A DNA stretch of 64,000 nt, from the NCBI GenBank assembly GCA_018105865.1, contig CM030850.1:14407967-14471966 (forward strand), in the 5' to 3' direction. This document shows positions 11,328 to 22,513 of this stretch, piece by piece. The translations under genes and the position numbers were made by a program. Source of the DNA: Metaphire vulgaris. Taxonomy: Eukaryota; Annelida; Clitellata; Crassiclitellata; Megascolecidae. Below the pieces are notes generated by a model. That model ran no database searches. It saw only the letters and a list, made by a program, of their open reading frames with translations, and was not told where the DNA came from. Numbering within the stretch: the stretch's first letter is position 1; each line of letters begins with the position of its first letter.

Positions 11328-14300
11328 TTAAGGTTTATATTCAGTGTTTATTCTAGGCCTGTTTTTTTGGGGGAGAGGAATTCCCCAAAACTTTAAAATT
11401 CACCCTAAGAAATTTGTATATGTTGGCTTGGGGATGAAAATTTCCCCCCACAAGCGTGGAGAGACAAATCTTGTCTCCCCAAACATTTCAAACTCCCCCC
11501 AATGTCAAGATGGCTAGAATAAACACTGGTTTATATTCATTAAGGTCAATTCATGCCTTTTAGTACACAGTAGCTTCAGATGATGACGGGTGGTGTTAAA
11601 AGTTAAAACCTCAGCGTATGCATGTCTTGGATTCTGATTTGGCTCAAAACACCGCAAGAACGTGCCTGGTAGAATTAAAAAGCCATCTAATTTTGTTGCC
11701 TGAATGTTAATATGGGTGCGGATCAATCAATCCTGGCAGTAAGCTGTCGTATCTTCTTCTGGTGTTTGGCACGAAAGAACGTTGGTAATGAAAGTGTCTG
11801 CGTTTTTGTATTCTGTAAGGCTGTTTTCCTTTGGAATTGGAGAGGGTGCTTCAACTTCCCTCGTCAAGGGAATAGCAAGAGCTGGCCGTGGACGGGCAGA
11901 ATTCACGAAGGAGGGCGACCGACTTCAACCGCTTGTATGTTAACATCTTTTTTGAAGCTTAATCTTAGACTGTGTGATTAGTGAGAGCGATTATCGTCTT
12001 GACCTGGTTCATATCAGTTTGGATTCGGTCCGTTGTCAGCTGATGACATAGGCATTATGATAGTGACTCAATAGAAATCGATTGATTGATTGATTGATTG
12101 ATAGTACTGTGCATATAATATAATAAGATACTGATGGTATCAGTAGTATTTTGACCGGCTCTTAAATCTGTGAGCTGTCACTGTTTCCTCTCACAGGTTG
12201 TTAAGACTCTGAAGGCAGCCATGCAGTTGGCGGTTACTGATCTCCATCTTGAGTGGCAGTTGGGGAGCGAAGGGTCACCCGGCATAGTTCAGTTGCCAAA
12301 GGATTTGCCACCACTGTTCGCCGGAGAAAGACTCATAATCTACGCCATGGCTTTATCTGACAAGGTACGTTCGATTCGAATTTGCATTCTAAAATATGAT
12401 TTTGGCTTTGACATTATATATATATATATTTATATTGATAGAGTTTTTGGCACTTTCTCGCCTAAATATGTTGCATTAAAGCTGTTAGGGGCCTACAGAA
12501 TTTTTCATGACATTTATGGGGACATTTTAGTTTTAGCCATAGCCATAGCCACTGATGTTTGCAGCATTTTGCACGGTTCAGAAGTATTTAAATTTGATAT
12601 ATTGATTTTACTGTGTTAAACTCTGCTTGATATGTAGGTTGTATTGGACGGTAAAGTGCGTTTGAAAGGAAAAATTGGGGATCGCCCTCTAGAGTTTGGA
12701 CTCGATGTCGATTCCACCAAAAGTATAGAGGATGGATCTTTTCCCATTCATCGTCTGGCTGCTAAAGCTCAGATCAAGCAGCTGCAAGACTCTGGGAAAG
12801 GTTTAATGTCTTTATGAGTGTATATATGAACTTTGTGCATTATTTGGCCATGACATTCGCAGTTTATTTGAAGCTACAGTATAACAGAGTATGAATCAGA
12901 CTTTCCAATGTGCTCTTGAAATGTCGATGATCATATTTGCTTCTGAATGGTTGCTGTAGTTTTAATGTCTTTCTATATTTTATAATTATTTGCCTATCAC
13001 TTGAAAATCCGTGAATCAGCTGGATGGACGAGATAGAAAAGACATAGTTATAGAGAGGGAAGCGAAGCAACAGCAGCTATGTGTTTACGGGAAATAACCT
13101 ATAGAAAAATGCCCTGCCGTTGGCCACATCATGAGAGTTACGGAACTCTCATGAAACCAATAATTGATATCAATCATTGATACTAATGGAAGGCAGTGGC
13201 GTATCCAGGATTTCCCGAAGGGGGGTGGTTATGATTCCTAACTTCGAAGAAAAATTCTGACAAGCAAAGAAAGTGTATCATTATGGTTCTAATTCATGAT
13301 TTCAAACAAAGAAAATTCTGAGATGCAAAAAAAGTCGTCAACCAGTGGCGGTTCCACCATGTTCATGACTGAGGATGCATACCCCCACCGGGGTTCCGGA
13401 TGACCTTTTTCTTGCTTGTCAACCTATTTTCCGGTGAGTTTTTTTCAAATTTAGTGAAAAATACTGTGAATGACCTTTTTTGCTTGTCGGCTTTTATTTT
13501 GCCAGGTTTATTAACATTTAATGGGGAAAACACTAACAATTACCCTTTTATCTCTTTTCTCTTGTTTTTTTCTCCTTCACTTTGCATCCCCTCACCAACT
13601 TCCTATAAAAAATTTTCATCCCCTACCAAGAATTCCTGGAACCGGCACTGTGTCAACTATTATTTTACCTAATTAAGGGAATTGTAGAATTATATAGGCA
13701 TATGAGTGCATAATACTAGGCTACATTGATCCACAATAAAAAAATTTTTGTTCGGACAGCCAAGGGGGTTTTAACCCTCAATACACTCTGGCTACGCCAC
13801 TGATGGGAGGTAATAGAAGAGACAAGGGTAAGGGCACTAAGGGACGACGGAGATGGAACTGGATGGACGACATCTTTGACTGGACAAACATAAAGAATTT
13901 TGGAGCAGTAAAAAGAGAGGCAGACAGTTGAATCTGGAGAAAATGGAGGAAGATGACTGTCAATCCTCTGATAGACGAAGACACCTAATGTAAGAAGAAG
14001 AATGAGATATCATTACGACGGAGTCTGTCATAAAATGGTTTTGCTCTAATATACTTTGCATCCAATGGTATCAGCAAGATATTTTCATGAAACTTGAGTG
14101 TTAGATTTAACTGCATTTATGCATTTTGGTCAATTTTAATGAGTTTCATATTGATTTTTTGTGCAGTTTCTTAAAACACTTTTCTGATTGTTTTTCTTAT
14201 TCGACAGATGAGAATAAATCAACGATTGTTCTGCTGAGCACAGCTGCCAACGTAATCTCTTGTCACACGTCTATGGTTGGCGTTGACAAGCATCGCAAAG

Positions 14301-17300
14301 AGAAGGTCGTTGCGGATCTCGTTCGAAAAACATTCCAGTGATGAGTGATTCACTAGTAACAAAGAAGTTTCGTGCTAAAGGAAGGAGTTCATGTGCAATG
14401 CAAAGTAACCCTGCCGGCCAAGAAATGATAATGAAAAAATCGGAAATTTCTTATGATTGCATGATGCCTTTGTCGGTAATGTATACAATGTCAAATATGA
14501 TTACCAGCAAACGATATTAAGCATTTGGCGTTAAGTCACACTTTTACAGATTTTGAACACTTTGTTATTGAATGAATTTCCTGTGAATTATGAATATTTC
14601 TTGCAACCTTCTTTCGGCTATTATTGCACTGACATTGAAGAGCGATGATTGATTTGTGGGTCTTACTGTCTTTTATATTTTCAGTAGAATTTGCAACCGT
14701 TTATTGAATTCATTATCTGTTGACTACTGATATCTAGGATTAATTTTTCATTTGATTATATTCAAAATGACTGTTATTTGCTTTTTGTAGTAATAATTAT
14801 GTGTTCAACGTTCTGTCATGCAATTTCTATTTTGTTTTTAAACTTTTGTTAGAGGGTGTCAAATGTTGCAGTCCAGCACGTCTAGATGTTCAGCAAGTTT
14901 TGCATCTGACGTTGAAAGATGTAGGCCTCTCCCAAGTAAGCAATGAATTGAATTCTTGATTTAAATTTTTTTATTAATGTCAATGCTTGCGTCTAGATCT
15001 CTTTGCTTTTTAAAGACGACAAACTGATGGTTATCTTGAATATCTTCCCATCGAATATTGCGCTATAGCGTGACATCCTAATTTACCTTATGTCTTCAGT
15101 TAAGATTAGCATTGTTCAAAGGTAAAATTTGGATTTGGACAAAACATGACAAATAAATTGAAATAATGACGTTTGTTATAAGAACTTGAACGTAAAAATC
15201 GTTATTTTATACAGATGAAATAATATCATATTTTATGACATCTATACATTACAATGGATAAAAGTCGTTTCCATCCAGTATTTTGTAGCTGATGTCTCTA
15301 AAATCAGTAAATGCCATCAGATGAGTTTTTTCGGGCAAACTTCAAATGTGTGTGGCAGAAAGTCAGCAATGTTTATTCTAGGCCTTCTCTGGGAATTGCA
15401 ATGGATATAATCAGTTTGGTTTCCATCCACCTTGTCAGGGGCTTCTTGAGGAGAAAAATGATGTCATATTTTTTTCTAAAATCAGTAAATGCCATCAGAT
15501 GATGACCTTTTTGCTTTCAATTGGGGAAGGAAACTTCAGGATGACCTTTTTTGTCAAGGTTTTTGGGAAGACAAAACATTCTCCACCCAAACATTTCAAA
15601 CTACTCCCAATGTCAAGGTGGCTAGAATAAACACTGTTCTTACGTATAGGGACAAGAGGCGCAGCGTGCAATCATGCCGCCCATGACCCATGTCGTCGCT
15701 TCCAAAATTTGCCGCCCCTCCCTGAAAAATCTCTGACAAGCAAAAAAGGTGGTCGCTTCCAAAATTTTAAAATTTGAAATTTGCCGCCCTTTCTAAAATT
15801 TGCTGCCTTCACTGAAAATCCTCTGACAAGCAAAAAAGGTCGTCGCTTCCAAAATTTTCCTCCTCCCGTAATGTGTGCCGCCCATGGCTAAAGCCACTAT
15901 AGCCATTGGCACGCTACGCCTCTGATAGGGCCTATAGTTTAGTACGTTGTGAGTTGGCAATAGGCATACAGCAGGGATTTCATTCAAATCAATTACTGGT
16001 AATGCGATATTTTTGCTCTGTCTGACATGATATATGTTGCCTTTCGGCTCTGTTTTCTTTTGATACGTGTTGTGGCAGGATCTTATTCTTTCAGTTTTGA
16101 TTTTGGCGGTTTTCTTTCGTGCAAGATTAGTAGACAAATGGAATGATTTGGACTATAAGAATGCTACTAAAGTGAAATACTTCTAAGAGCAATTCCAGTA
16201 CAATAGGACATCTGATTAGACATTAATATGTTAGTTTGATTTATGAGTAGTGATTTCAGTGTAAAAATCACGAAGAACTGAAATTTTGAAATTTTCTCAG
16301 ATCGGTCGATCTCAAACACTGCGCCTCGTCTCTGGAATGATCTTCCGTCAGAGATCCGAAACATCAATAACTCTGATTCTCTTCAGTCAATAAATCAGTT
16401 ACCGTTGGCCATCACTCCACAAAGTTTCCGTAAACAAATTAAAACTATTCTGTTCAAGAAATCTTATAACGAAATCCTTACTACAGGCCTGCATTCTATC
16501 CACCCAAATCTTGTTATCATCCTCCATAAAATACTTTGCTGCGACTGACTACCTGGATCTACAACCTTGACCACCACGGACTACGGATTACGGACTATGG
16601 ATTTCACCCAGATTGAGCGCTCGTGAATAAGCTGGTGCACTGCGCCAAGCTTTCGGGCAGCGCTAGCGCTATAGAAATTTCGTCTTTACTTACTTACTTA
16701 CTTTGTAGATGTGCTGTTTTTGGCATTTTATACTGCGAATTCTTATTTTATAGAATCAAGACATCTGTAGCGAACAATGGAAGTTGTAATAGAGGGTTGC
16801 ATGAGCAACAGCAGTGGTTTTCAACACAGAACAACAGCCCATTTAAAATGCAGAGGGTTATTATTATAAGCATTATCAATGCAGTGGTTTTCAACACAGG
16901 AGAAGTCTTTCCAGCCCATTCTAAAATGCAGTTGCTATTATAATATTATTAATGTACGGTTGTGACTGGATTAGGAGGCTGTGCCACGGCTGTATCTTTC
17001 CGCAAAGTTTAAAGAGGTTGTCGTTCTGGTTTGAAAAGTTGTTCTGAGTTTGTACCTGGCAGTTAGACTGAGTGAGTTATCTGACATCGGGCCTACAGTT
17101 TGCCGAAAATGGCCTTAAATGGATGAAAGTCCAAAAGACGATGACTGCATTACACGGCGATGAGTTCTCTACCATGAGACAGGTCCATTTGGCTTTCGCC
17201 ATCCGTGCATGAAATTATTCCCTTTACAATGGTATGGCAAAATCTAATCTACAAAAACTTCAAAGGATTCAGAATTCTGTGGCCTAGTTTATTAAAAAAA

Positions 17301-17773
17301 CTCGCAAACATGATCACATTAGACCTGTCCTTCAAAAGTTACACTGGCTGCCAGTAGAGCAGAGTTTGTTTTTAAGACTGGTGTCCTAAATTTTTAAAAT
17401 TCTGCAGTCTTGTCAACCTCATTATTTAAAATCCATGATAAACCATCCAAAACATTATCATTCAACAAGATTTGCTGATTCATTGTTAAATGTAGGTAGA
17501 ACAAACACTGAAATCAGAAAGAGAGCTTTTTCATTTCTGGGCCAAAAATCGGAACTCTCTCCCTCTGGTTGTCAGATCTTCCAATAAACTGATTGCATTT
17601 TCAGATTACCAGGTATTTAAAACACATCTCTTCCAACTAGCATTTCCTCCATAGTCTGTCTTGCTGTTAACCCTCTGACTGATCTCTGGAATGGCCTGGT
17701 CTTTTGCGGATGGATTTGAAGTCTTTTCGATTGATACCCTTGAATATTAGAAATGGTGCTATAGAAGTGCATA

Positions 17774-17830
<57 letters not shown>

Positions 17831-19741
17831 GAGTGAGGCGTTATCCAGTTGCTACATTCAGAGATAGATGGGTGAACAACTTGTTGAACGTAGACCCACA
17901 GTGGTGATTTCAGCTTGAATTTAGCTACCATCTGATTGCATGGAAAGACTCATAATGTTCCACGGCACAACATACTGTAGTTATGATTGGTAAATTGGCT
18001 AATCGACAGTTTTCTAGCGTAAATGCCTATTGTAAAGTCAGGAAACGATGGCGTGCCGCTAGGTTTTGTAAGGATAACGGAAAAATTAAATTTGTTAACT
18101 TGAAATTCAATCTGGTGATACCGATATATTGTATAAAATTTACTAAACACGGGATAAGCGCCAGAATGATTCATCATAAATTTAATTTGTTATCCTACTC
18201 AAATACAATCACAGGACTTGCATTAAATGCTTTCCATGAATGTCATTCACACAATATTTATTTTTCGGTGTGTTTACTGTCTCATAATTTTTCATAGCCT
18301 TAAAATGCAGCCGATAAGCGTTCTTTGAAAAATATTGATTGCGTAATCAATAGCTTTGATTGATTGCTTAATCTATAAGCTTATATTTACTCAATTTACT
18401 AATGGGAGTGCAAAGAGGAAAACGTAATATCAAGGTGCTTGGGACAGACAAAGCTTGCCCAACACTGGCATATTACATGGAGATGTCTCAGTAAATAATA
18501 ATAATAATAATAATTAATTAATCAATAAATAATTATTTTTATATCGATTTTTATTATATTGACATGTATTTGATGATATTCTAAATGATTTTTCATTATG
18601 ATAAGTCAATTCAAGTTTAGTCAGTTTTTGAGGTAAAGGCGCAGAAGGAGATGGGTTACCGTTCTAGATCTTTGCTCAGCTTGTTGGAAATCTGACAGAC
18701 AGAGGACGAGAGTTCAAAAACCTTAGACCTGCCACAGAAAAGACTCTCTCGACAGTTTCATTTCTAGTTCTCGGTACATTTATAAACGAGTCGGCAAATC
18801 TTGTTAAACGAAGACACTTTAGGTGACTTAAAATTGAATTTAGGCACATCATGATGCTGGCGAGCCTGTAATGTTTTATGAACCAATAGACGAGTTTTGA
18901 GAACAAGTCTTTGTTCGACAGTTAGTCAGCGTAAATTTTGCAGTAAAGAACGGATTCGATGTGGTCGTGCTCGGAGGTTTTAGTACCGGTAACGGTAGTC
19001 TGAATCATTTGTAGCATTTGCGCATTCGATCTGGTGATACTATTGTAGCCTATATGGAATGCAATAGTCAATTCGGCTGGTTATAGGAACATTGGCGAGA
19101 GAGATTTTGGCTCAAATTCTCGGATTCCACGAATATCTCAGTTCAGACTATATATGCGTTTTTGTTGATTAATCTAGAAAGAAGGTGCGAAGCTTTAACA
19201 GTAAAACCGCATGCTGGCACTTGGGTTGAGAGTATGCCAGTGGATCTTCAGAGTGAGCTGGTTGCACCGGAACCTCCAACTGAATCGACTTACCTGAGTG
19301 TTGTGTCTCTCCAGAAATTTTCCGGAGAATGGGAATTGGACAAAGACTTGGCCAAAGTCATGAAAAGTTCAATAGAAATACTTGAAAAAGCAGCACCTGT
19401 TAAGGTAACCAGTGTTTCCTTAACTACATTAATTAATTAATTAATCAATCAATAATTATTATTATATCGATTTTTGCACAGATCTTGACATGTTTTGTGA
19501 TATTTGAATGATTTTTTCATTATGATGCGTTATTCACTTTCGTCTGTTTTTGCGTTAGGCGCAGAATGTCTGGGCTACCGTTCTTGCGCTTTGCTATCTG
19601 GACGTGAAGTTTGGCGACAAGAGAGACGAATGGGAGATGGTTGACCGGAAGGCAAGACAGTGGCTTGACCTTCAAGATCGTCAAGGTCATACTCTAGATG
19701 ATCTCATGACAAAAGCCCGAGCAGTTATAGATCAGTTGTAA
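6519..19741 (+). CDS. von Willebrand factor A domain-containing protein 5 (VWA5A-like)
   Basis: A multi-exon gene for a VIT plus VWA protein resembling vertebrate VWA5A. Exons read from splice sites: 6519-6721, 7158-7386, 8465-8634, 8836-8944, 9067-9171, 9516-9642, 9921-10065, 11091-11170, 11820-11934, 12197-12364, 12638-12800, 14208-14337, 14872-14935, about 19178-19404 and 19559-19741. Reading phases agree at every junction except 14935/19178, where an exon may be missing. The first exons encode the VIT domain (EFPMDDQSVVYHFEA, ECQEKQQAKETYDDA). The VWA domain has the metal site DRSGS (split across exons 5 and 6), GGTEI and LTDGEV, so metal binding looks intact. The last exons match the family C-terminus (VWATVLALCYL). 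The stop is TAA at 19739-19741. The N-terminal exon with the start codon was not identified. The cellular role of VWA5 proteins is poorly defined. Confidence 0.88.
7387..8464. other. Intron of the VWA5-like gene with a MITE
   Basis: Mostly occupied by the 3-bp-TSD element at 7472-7850. The rest is AT-rich with no exon candidate. Confidence 0.6.
7472..7850. mobile_element. 3-bp-TSD MITE (GGGGTCGTCCATAAATTACG) in VWA5 intron
   Basis: Left end GGGGTCGTCCATAAATTACG and right end ending ACGTAATGTCTGGACGAGCCC are inverted repeats, each adjoining GTAACG. The target duplication TAA is at 7469-7471 and 7851-7853. Three TTTTTTGCTTGTC motifs lie in direct orientation at about 7597, 7650 and 7697. Confidence 0.85.
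9067..9642 (+). CDS. VWA-domain exons carrying the MIDAS motif
   Basis: Exon 9067-9171 ends in FIFVVDRS plus one base. Exon 9516-9642 continues as GSMQGQRIEMAKETLL and ends FGSSFEVLFP. The joined DRSGS is the DxSxS metal-ion-dependent adhesion site of VWA domains. The aspartate and both serines are present. Confidence 0.88.
10371..10764. mobile_element. hAT-like MITE (CAGTGACGGATTTACC) in VWA5 intron
   Basis: Left end CAGTGACGGATTTACCACGG is opposed by the right end GTAAATTCGTCACTG. The flanks TTTACAAA and TCTGAAAA match at only 5 of 8 positions, so the duplication is decayed. A diverged inverse motif CTTGACAAGCTAATAAGGTC lies at about 10,655. Confidence 0.65.
10966..11020. repeat. Three tandem copies of a 19-bp unit
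   Basis: TTTGACGAGAATGAGTAA is repeated three times in a row near 10,973-11,025 with little change. It lies in the VWA5 intron just upstream of exon 11,091. Confidence 0.6.
11091..11934 (+). CDS. VWA5 exons flanking a probable GC-AG intron
   Basis: Exon 11091-11170 reads ILLLTDGEVTNAEAVIDLV and ends NT plus two bases (AG). The next exon, 11820-11934, begins with G and reads LFSFGIGEGASTSLVKGIARAG. The join restores Arg and the family's 'R-x-F-x-FGIG' order. The only donor that keeps this frame is GCATGG, so the intron appears to start with GC. The intron holds a (TAA)n array and a 185-bp transposon. Confidence 0.75.
11246..11327. repeat. (TAA)n microsatellite
   Basis: An uninterrupted trinucleotide array of about 27 units in a VWA5 intron. 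Confidence 0.95.
11343..11527. mobile_element. AGTGTTTATTCTAG-family MITE with 11-bp TSD
   Basis: Ends AGTGTTTATTCTAGGCC and GGCTAGAATAAACACT are inverted repeats. An exact 11-bp duplication GGTTTATATTC flanks it at 11332-11342 and 11528-11538. A 9-11 bp duplication is typical of Mutator-like elements, so that affiliation is a guess. Other copies are at 15,368 and 43,915. Confidence 0.85.
11940..12102 (+). repeat. Dispersed retroelement tail with (GATT)n
   Basis: Inverse copy of the repeat at 955-1115. It contains GCTGATGACATAGGCATTATG and ends in a short GATT array at about 12,078-12,102. Confidence 0.55.
13194..13802. mobile_element. hAT-like element (CAGTGGCGTATCCAGG) in VWA5 intron
   Basis: Left end CAGTGGCGTATCCAGG and right end TGGCTACGCCACTG. 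Flanks ATGGAAGG (13186-13193) and ATGGGAGG (13803-13810) differ at one base. The interior has several TTTTTGCTTGTC-type motifs and a nested CAGTGGCGG element (13343-13650). Confidence 0.85.
13343..13650. mobile_element. Nested hAT-like MITE (CAGTGGCGGTTCCACC)
   Basis: Left end CAGTGGCGGTTCCACC and right end CCTGGAACCGGCACTG. The flanks share GTCAAC but are offset by one base, so the duplication is imperfect. Two GATGACCTTTTT...CTTGTC motifs lie inside. Confidence 0.65.
13805..13995 (+). pseudogene. LINE RT 3'-terminal fragment
   Basis: A conceptual translation reads WMDDI..W and a run similar to the C-terminal 'A-x-DR-x-W-R' end of RTE- or R2-like ORFs. No full domain remains. It lies in a VWA5 intron and ends in an AAGAAGAA tail. 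Confidence 0.4.
14208..14935 (+). CDS. VWA5 exons 12 and 13
   Basis: Exon 14208-14337 (ENKSTIVLLSTAANVIS, ending KTF plus two bases) is spliced to 14872-14935 (PARLDVQQVLHLTLKDVGLSQ). The donors are GTGATG and GTAAGC. Phases agree (2 then 0). The first matches the 'VISSLTAFVAVN' region of VWA5A; the second falls in a part that varies in the family. Confidence 0.7.
14936..15367. other. Intron DNA, possibly hiding one exon
   Basis: The acceptor best suited to the 19.18 kb exon needs a preceding exon ending in phase 1, but 14,935 ends in phase 0. A short missing exon may lie between 14.9 and 19.1 kb. I could not place it. Confidence 0.4.
15368..15635. mobile_element. AGTGTTTATTCTAG-family MITE, no clear TSD
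   Basis: Left end AATGTTTATTCTAGGCC and right end GGCTAGAATAAACACT. It contains an internal duplication around AAATCAGTAAATGCCATCAG, whose first copy begins just outside the left end, and two GATGACCTTTTTGC-type motifs. The flanks do not match, so it may be rearranged. Confidence 0.7.
15654..15924. mobile_element. hAT-like MITE (AGAGGCGYAGCGTGC)
   Basis: Left end AAGAGGCGCAGCGTGC and right end GCACGCTACGCCTCTG. Flanks ATAGGGAC (15646-15653) and ATAGGGCC (15925-15932) match at 7 of 8. The interior has two CTGACAAGCAAAAAAGGT motifs in tandem with repeated 'CGTCGCTTCCAAAATTT'. Confidence 0.85.
16140..16710 (+). pseudogene. CR1/L2-like LINE 3' remnant with (TTAC)n tail
   Basis: Translates as SDRSISNTAPRLWNDLPSEIR and later PQSFRKQIKTILFKKSY, the usual C-terminal end of CR1/L2-type reverse transcriptases. 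It ends with 'ctatagaaatttcg' and a short TTAC array. It lies in a VWA5 intron and is broken by stops. Confidence 0.65.
17200..17832 (+). pseudogene. CR1/L2-like LINE 3' remnant with (ATT)n tail
   Basis: A frame broken by stops shows KLQRIQNSVA, HDHIRPVLQKLHWLPVEQS and RTNTEIRKRAFSF, matching the RT thumb and C-terminal segment. It ends in an ATT array from about 17,777 to 17,830. It lies in a VWA5 intron. Confidence 0.75.
18600..18910 (-). pseudogene. CR1-like LINE 3' fragment
   Basis: On the minus strand it reads RLTRFADSFINVPRTRNETVERVFSVAG, as in the C-terminal segment of CR1-like ORF2. A (TAA)n tract near 18,499 lies downstream as a likely tail. It lies in a VWA5 intron. Confidence 0.6.
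19178..19741 (+). CDS. C-terminal exons of the VWA5-like gene
   Basis: Exon 19178(?)-19404 contains YLSVVSLQKFSGEWELDKDL, matching the VWA5 'LVxLQxxxGxWxLDxxLA' block. Exon 19559-19741 (AQNVWATVLALCYLDVKF) ends in TAA. The 19404 donor is GTAACC. The left border could also be 19147, which keeps phase 0 but has a poorer acceptor. Confidence 0.8.
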
Positions 19742-19873
19742 GCCATCTTCAACTGGGAATGCACCTATGGAGACGAATTACAAAAGACAAAGGATAGGCC
19801 TAGTGTGCCTTTGAGTGGCCGAATACGCATTAAACTGACAAAATTACAATGATTTCCCGTCTCGTTTTTATCA

Positions 19874-19879
19874 AATAAA
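19874..19879 (+). promoter_or_regulatory. Polyadenylation signal AATAAA
   Basis: A canonical hexamer 133 bases after the VWA5 stop codon, with a second at about 19,936. Placement fits a short 3' UTR, but no transcript data are available. Confidence 0.55.
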
Positions 19880-19941
19880 TGTCAATGCATATTTAGACAT
19901 CTTTTGTTGCTTACTTTTTACATCTTGTGATTGGAAATAAA

Positions 19942-21330
19942 CAGAAACATTCAATGGCATAATAGCTTACATGTATATCGCTTGAATAGTTAAGAGAATA
20001 GAGACCATAATATATCATAATCTTTTTATTCTGAGTTCTTTTATAAATTAAACGTCGATTGCATGCTCACATTCAATGTTCCTAATATCGCTCTTATTTG
20101 TATCTTATCTCATTTGTATCCTGATCTTGATTCGCAGTGAATTTAATTTTAGATGATTTATGTATGATAGGCTTATCTTGCATAGGTGTTAACTTCTAGT
20201 AGGCCTCTAGGGTCGAGCCCCTCCCACTTTATAAGCGGCTACCATAAGGAAGAGGGAAGGCATATGGGTCAGGCTCCCACTTGGTCATCCAAGTTCACGC
20301 CAATGCTATCCTGTAACTACCAGAACTGGGGGAACTAAGCATTTTAAGAAAGTTGTGATAACCTATTTTGCTTATACTTTTGGAGGATAAAATGAAAAAG
20401 CATTCACCTGAAAAGCGATGATGGCCGTTTTACAACTATTTTTTGCACCGCCTGCTGGGCACATCATATATAGAGGTTCCTAGGCACGCGCCTACCATAC
20501 CTATGTCTTAAAACGGTCTTGTAACTGCAATCTAATTAGCATTTGAAATTAAAGTTTGTAATGGGATATTTAAGGAATTTGTTTTGCACATGTCAAATAT
20601 GATTTCAAATATAGCATAGTTATTTTATCCATTTGATTGTATGCATTGAGTCAGTTAATGTTGGCTATGCTATGGTAATTGATTAATTTAACAGCCATTA
20701 GTATTAAATTTGTATGATACATTTTTTATCATTTAAAAAATGTTATTTTCGATATGTTTGATGTTACTGCTTTTGTCGAGTAAAACACTGTAATGCTCAA
20801 TAAACGAAACTCCGTCAATTTCATGTTCTTTCATTCAACACTTGTAATTTCTCCTGCAACGTATGTAAAATTCTTTACTTGTTGTGCTATTTCCTTCTAC
20901 TGATAGCTGCATATTTCTCACTCTTTCTCCCTTTGTTGAATGCAAAAGAAATAAAGGTCAACACCAAAATTCAAACATTAAAAACTACCATTGCACCACA
21001 AAAACTACAAGGATCAGAAACATGGATCTTAAAACGAGCAGACGAAAAAAGACTGCTAGCGGGCAGAAATGAGTTGCTTGCGAAAGATCTTGGGAGTAAG
21101 CAAGACTACAAAGGATAAAAACGATTGAAATGAAGACATCAGAAAAAGACGGGATGAATCGGCTCTAAACAGCGATCGCACCCAAAACAGATCGCAGGCA
21201 AGTTCTGAACTCTGGAATTCAACTTGGTTTTAAAAGATTTAGTCAACGTGGAGTGCATAGAGGTAAGTCTAACCGCCCCACTGTTGCATCGGTTGCTGCA
21301 TCGATCATCACCCATCGATACAGTGCCGTA
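19942..21330. other. Intergenic, no gene recognised
   Basis: AT-rich DNA. Short open frames around 20,880-21,120 carry a faint LINE-like 'ETWILKRADEKRL' string (compare the RT 'ETWTL' motif), suggesting an old RTE-like fragment. Nothing else is identifiable. Confidence 0.4.
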
Positions 21331-21500
21331 TTGGCAGGGTGGGATTTGATGTGCAAAGCAGTGGGGGGGGGATGGGCCGAGCGAGCGCCGAAGGCGCGAG
21401 GAGCTGAGTGGCGGGTGGGGTCTGACGACTAGGGGGTCTGGGGGAGCGTCGTGAGCTCCCCCCGCGGGGTCCAGCCGCCAACGATTTTTGTGCATTTTTG
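21331..21500. repeat. GC-rich repeat block
   Basis: Contains GCCGAAGGCGCGAGGAG and 'gggggtctgggggagcgtcgtgagctc'. The latter recurs near 44,650 inside a hAT element. It is probably a transposon interior; open frames across it are composition artefacts. Confidence 0.5.
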
Positions 21501-22075
21501 TCGTAAAAGAACGTCGCTGGTGACACTTAAATGTCATATAGTTGCAGCTTACGCAGCCAATATTATTTATTGTTTTCATTTCATAAAATGGGCCTATTTG
21601 GCCGGTGTGCTTTGAATTGGAGGAGGGGGAATGCTCACATTAAGCAAAATTTTGCAAACAGTCTACAAATCTCAAAAGTTCTACATCACCTCCCGGGAGG
21701 TGCCTTTGTTTACGTTCAGAGTCATCAGGACTCAGGAGTCGGCCTATACACATTCCCGGCTCCCGATCAGGGGATTCAGGCTTCAGTGAAAACTTGCGAT
21801 AACCAGTATGTTGAGGTTTTGCAAAGCACATAAAAATGATACAAACCTGAAACAATTTTAACATTTAGAATCTATTTTTGAGCAAGACATTACCGGTAGG
21901 CTGCTTATCCTGTGATTCCTGTATATATTTAGTTGCAGTTGCAAACTTGCAATATCAGCCTGCAGCCCTGCAACTGTCCAGCTTAGCAAAATAGCGAAGA
22001 TTTGAAATGTGAAAAAATACTCTCGACACCTTCGCTTACACGCGAAGTCTTTCTGTTAATGACGACGCTGGCAGG

Positions 22076-22513
22076 CAAGGTTGCCAGTGTGGGTTATTTT
22101 TTACCCAATCTGGTTTTTTTGGGCCTCGTCTGGTTATTTGGTATTTTTTTGGCGGAATCTGGTTATTTTTTAAATCTGCGAAAATTAAAAAAAATTGCCT
22201 GATTTACGCAGTGAGAGTGAGAAAAAATAGAAGTTTTCAGTTTTCAGCATGTTGAAAACTCTTTTTTTGCTTGCAAAAAGTTTACAAGTTTAAAGTTTAC
22301 CTCTTTACCTTGCTTCAAGACAACAAGACGACCTTTTTTGCTCGTCAAAACTTTCTGGAGACGTTGTACTATAAAATTTTCCCTAAAATGTTCAGGTTTG
22401 TCGCAATTATTATGAATTTTATCATCTTTTTCGACCTTTTTGAGAACCTGGTTATTTCTGGTTATTTTTAAAGGCACGATCTGGTTTTTTCAAAATGTTC
22501 ACTGGCAACACTG
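22076..22513. mobile_element. hAT-like MITE (CAAGGTTGCCAGTG)
   Basis: Left end CAAGGTTGCCAGTG and right end CACTGGCAACACTG. An exact 8-bp duplication CTGGCAGG sits at 22068-22075 and 22514-22521. The interior repeats 'tctggttattttt' at both sides and has a CGACCTTTTTTGCTCGTC motif near 22,328. Confidence 0.88.

Noticed and set aside
16623..16943. 106-codon plus-strand frame
   Set aside because: It covers the tail of a LINE remnant and simple TTAC repeats in an intron.
21139..21579. 146-codon minus-strand frame, proline/arginine rich
   Set aside because: It covers a GC-rich repeat block that recurs at 44.65 kb; codon content reflects composition.
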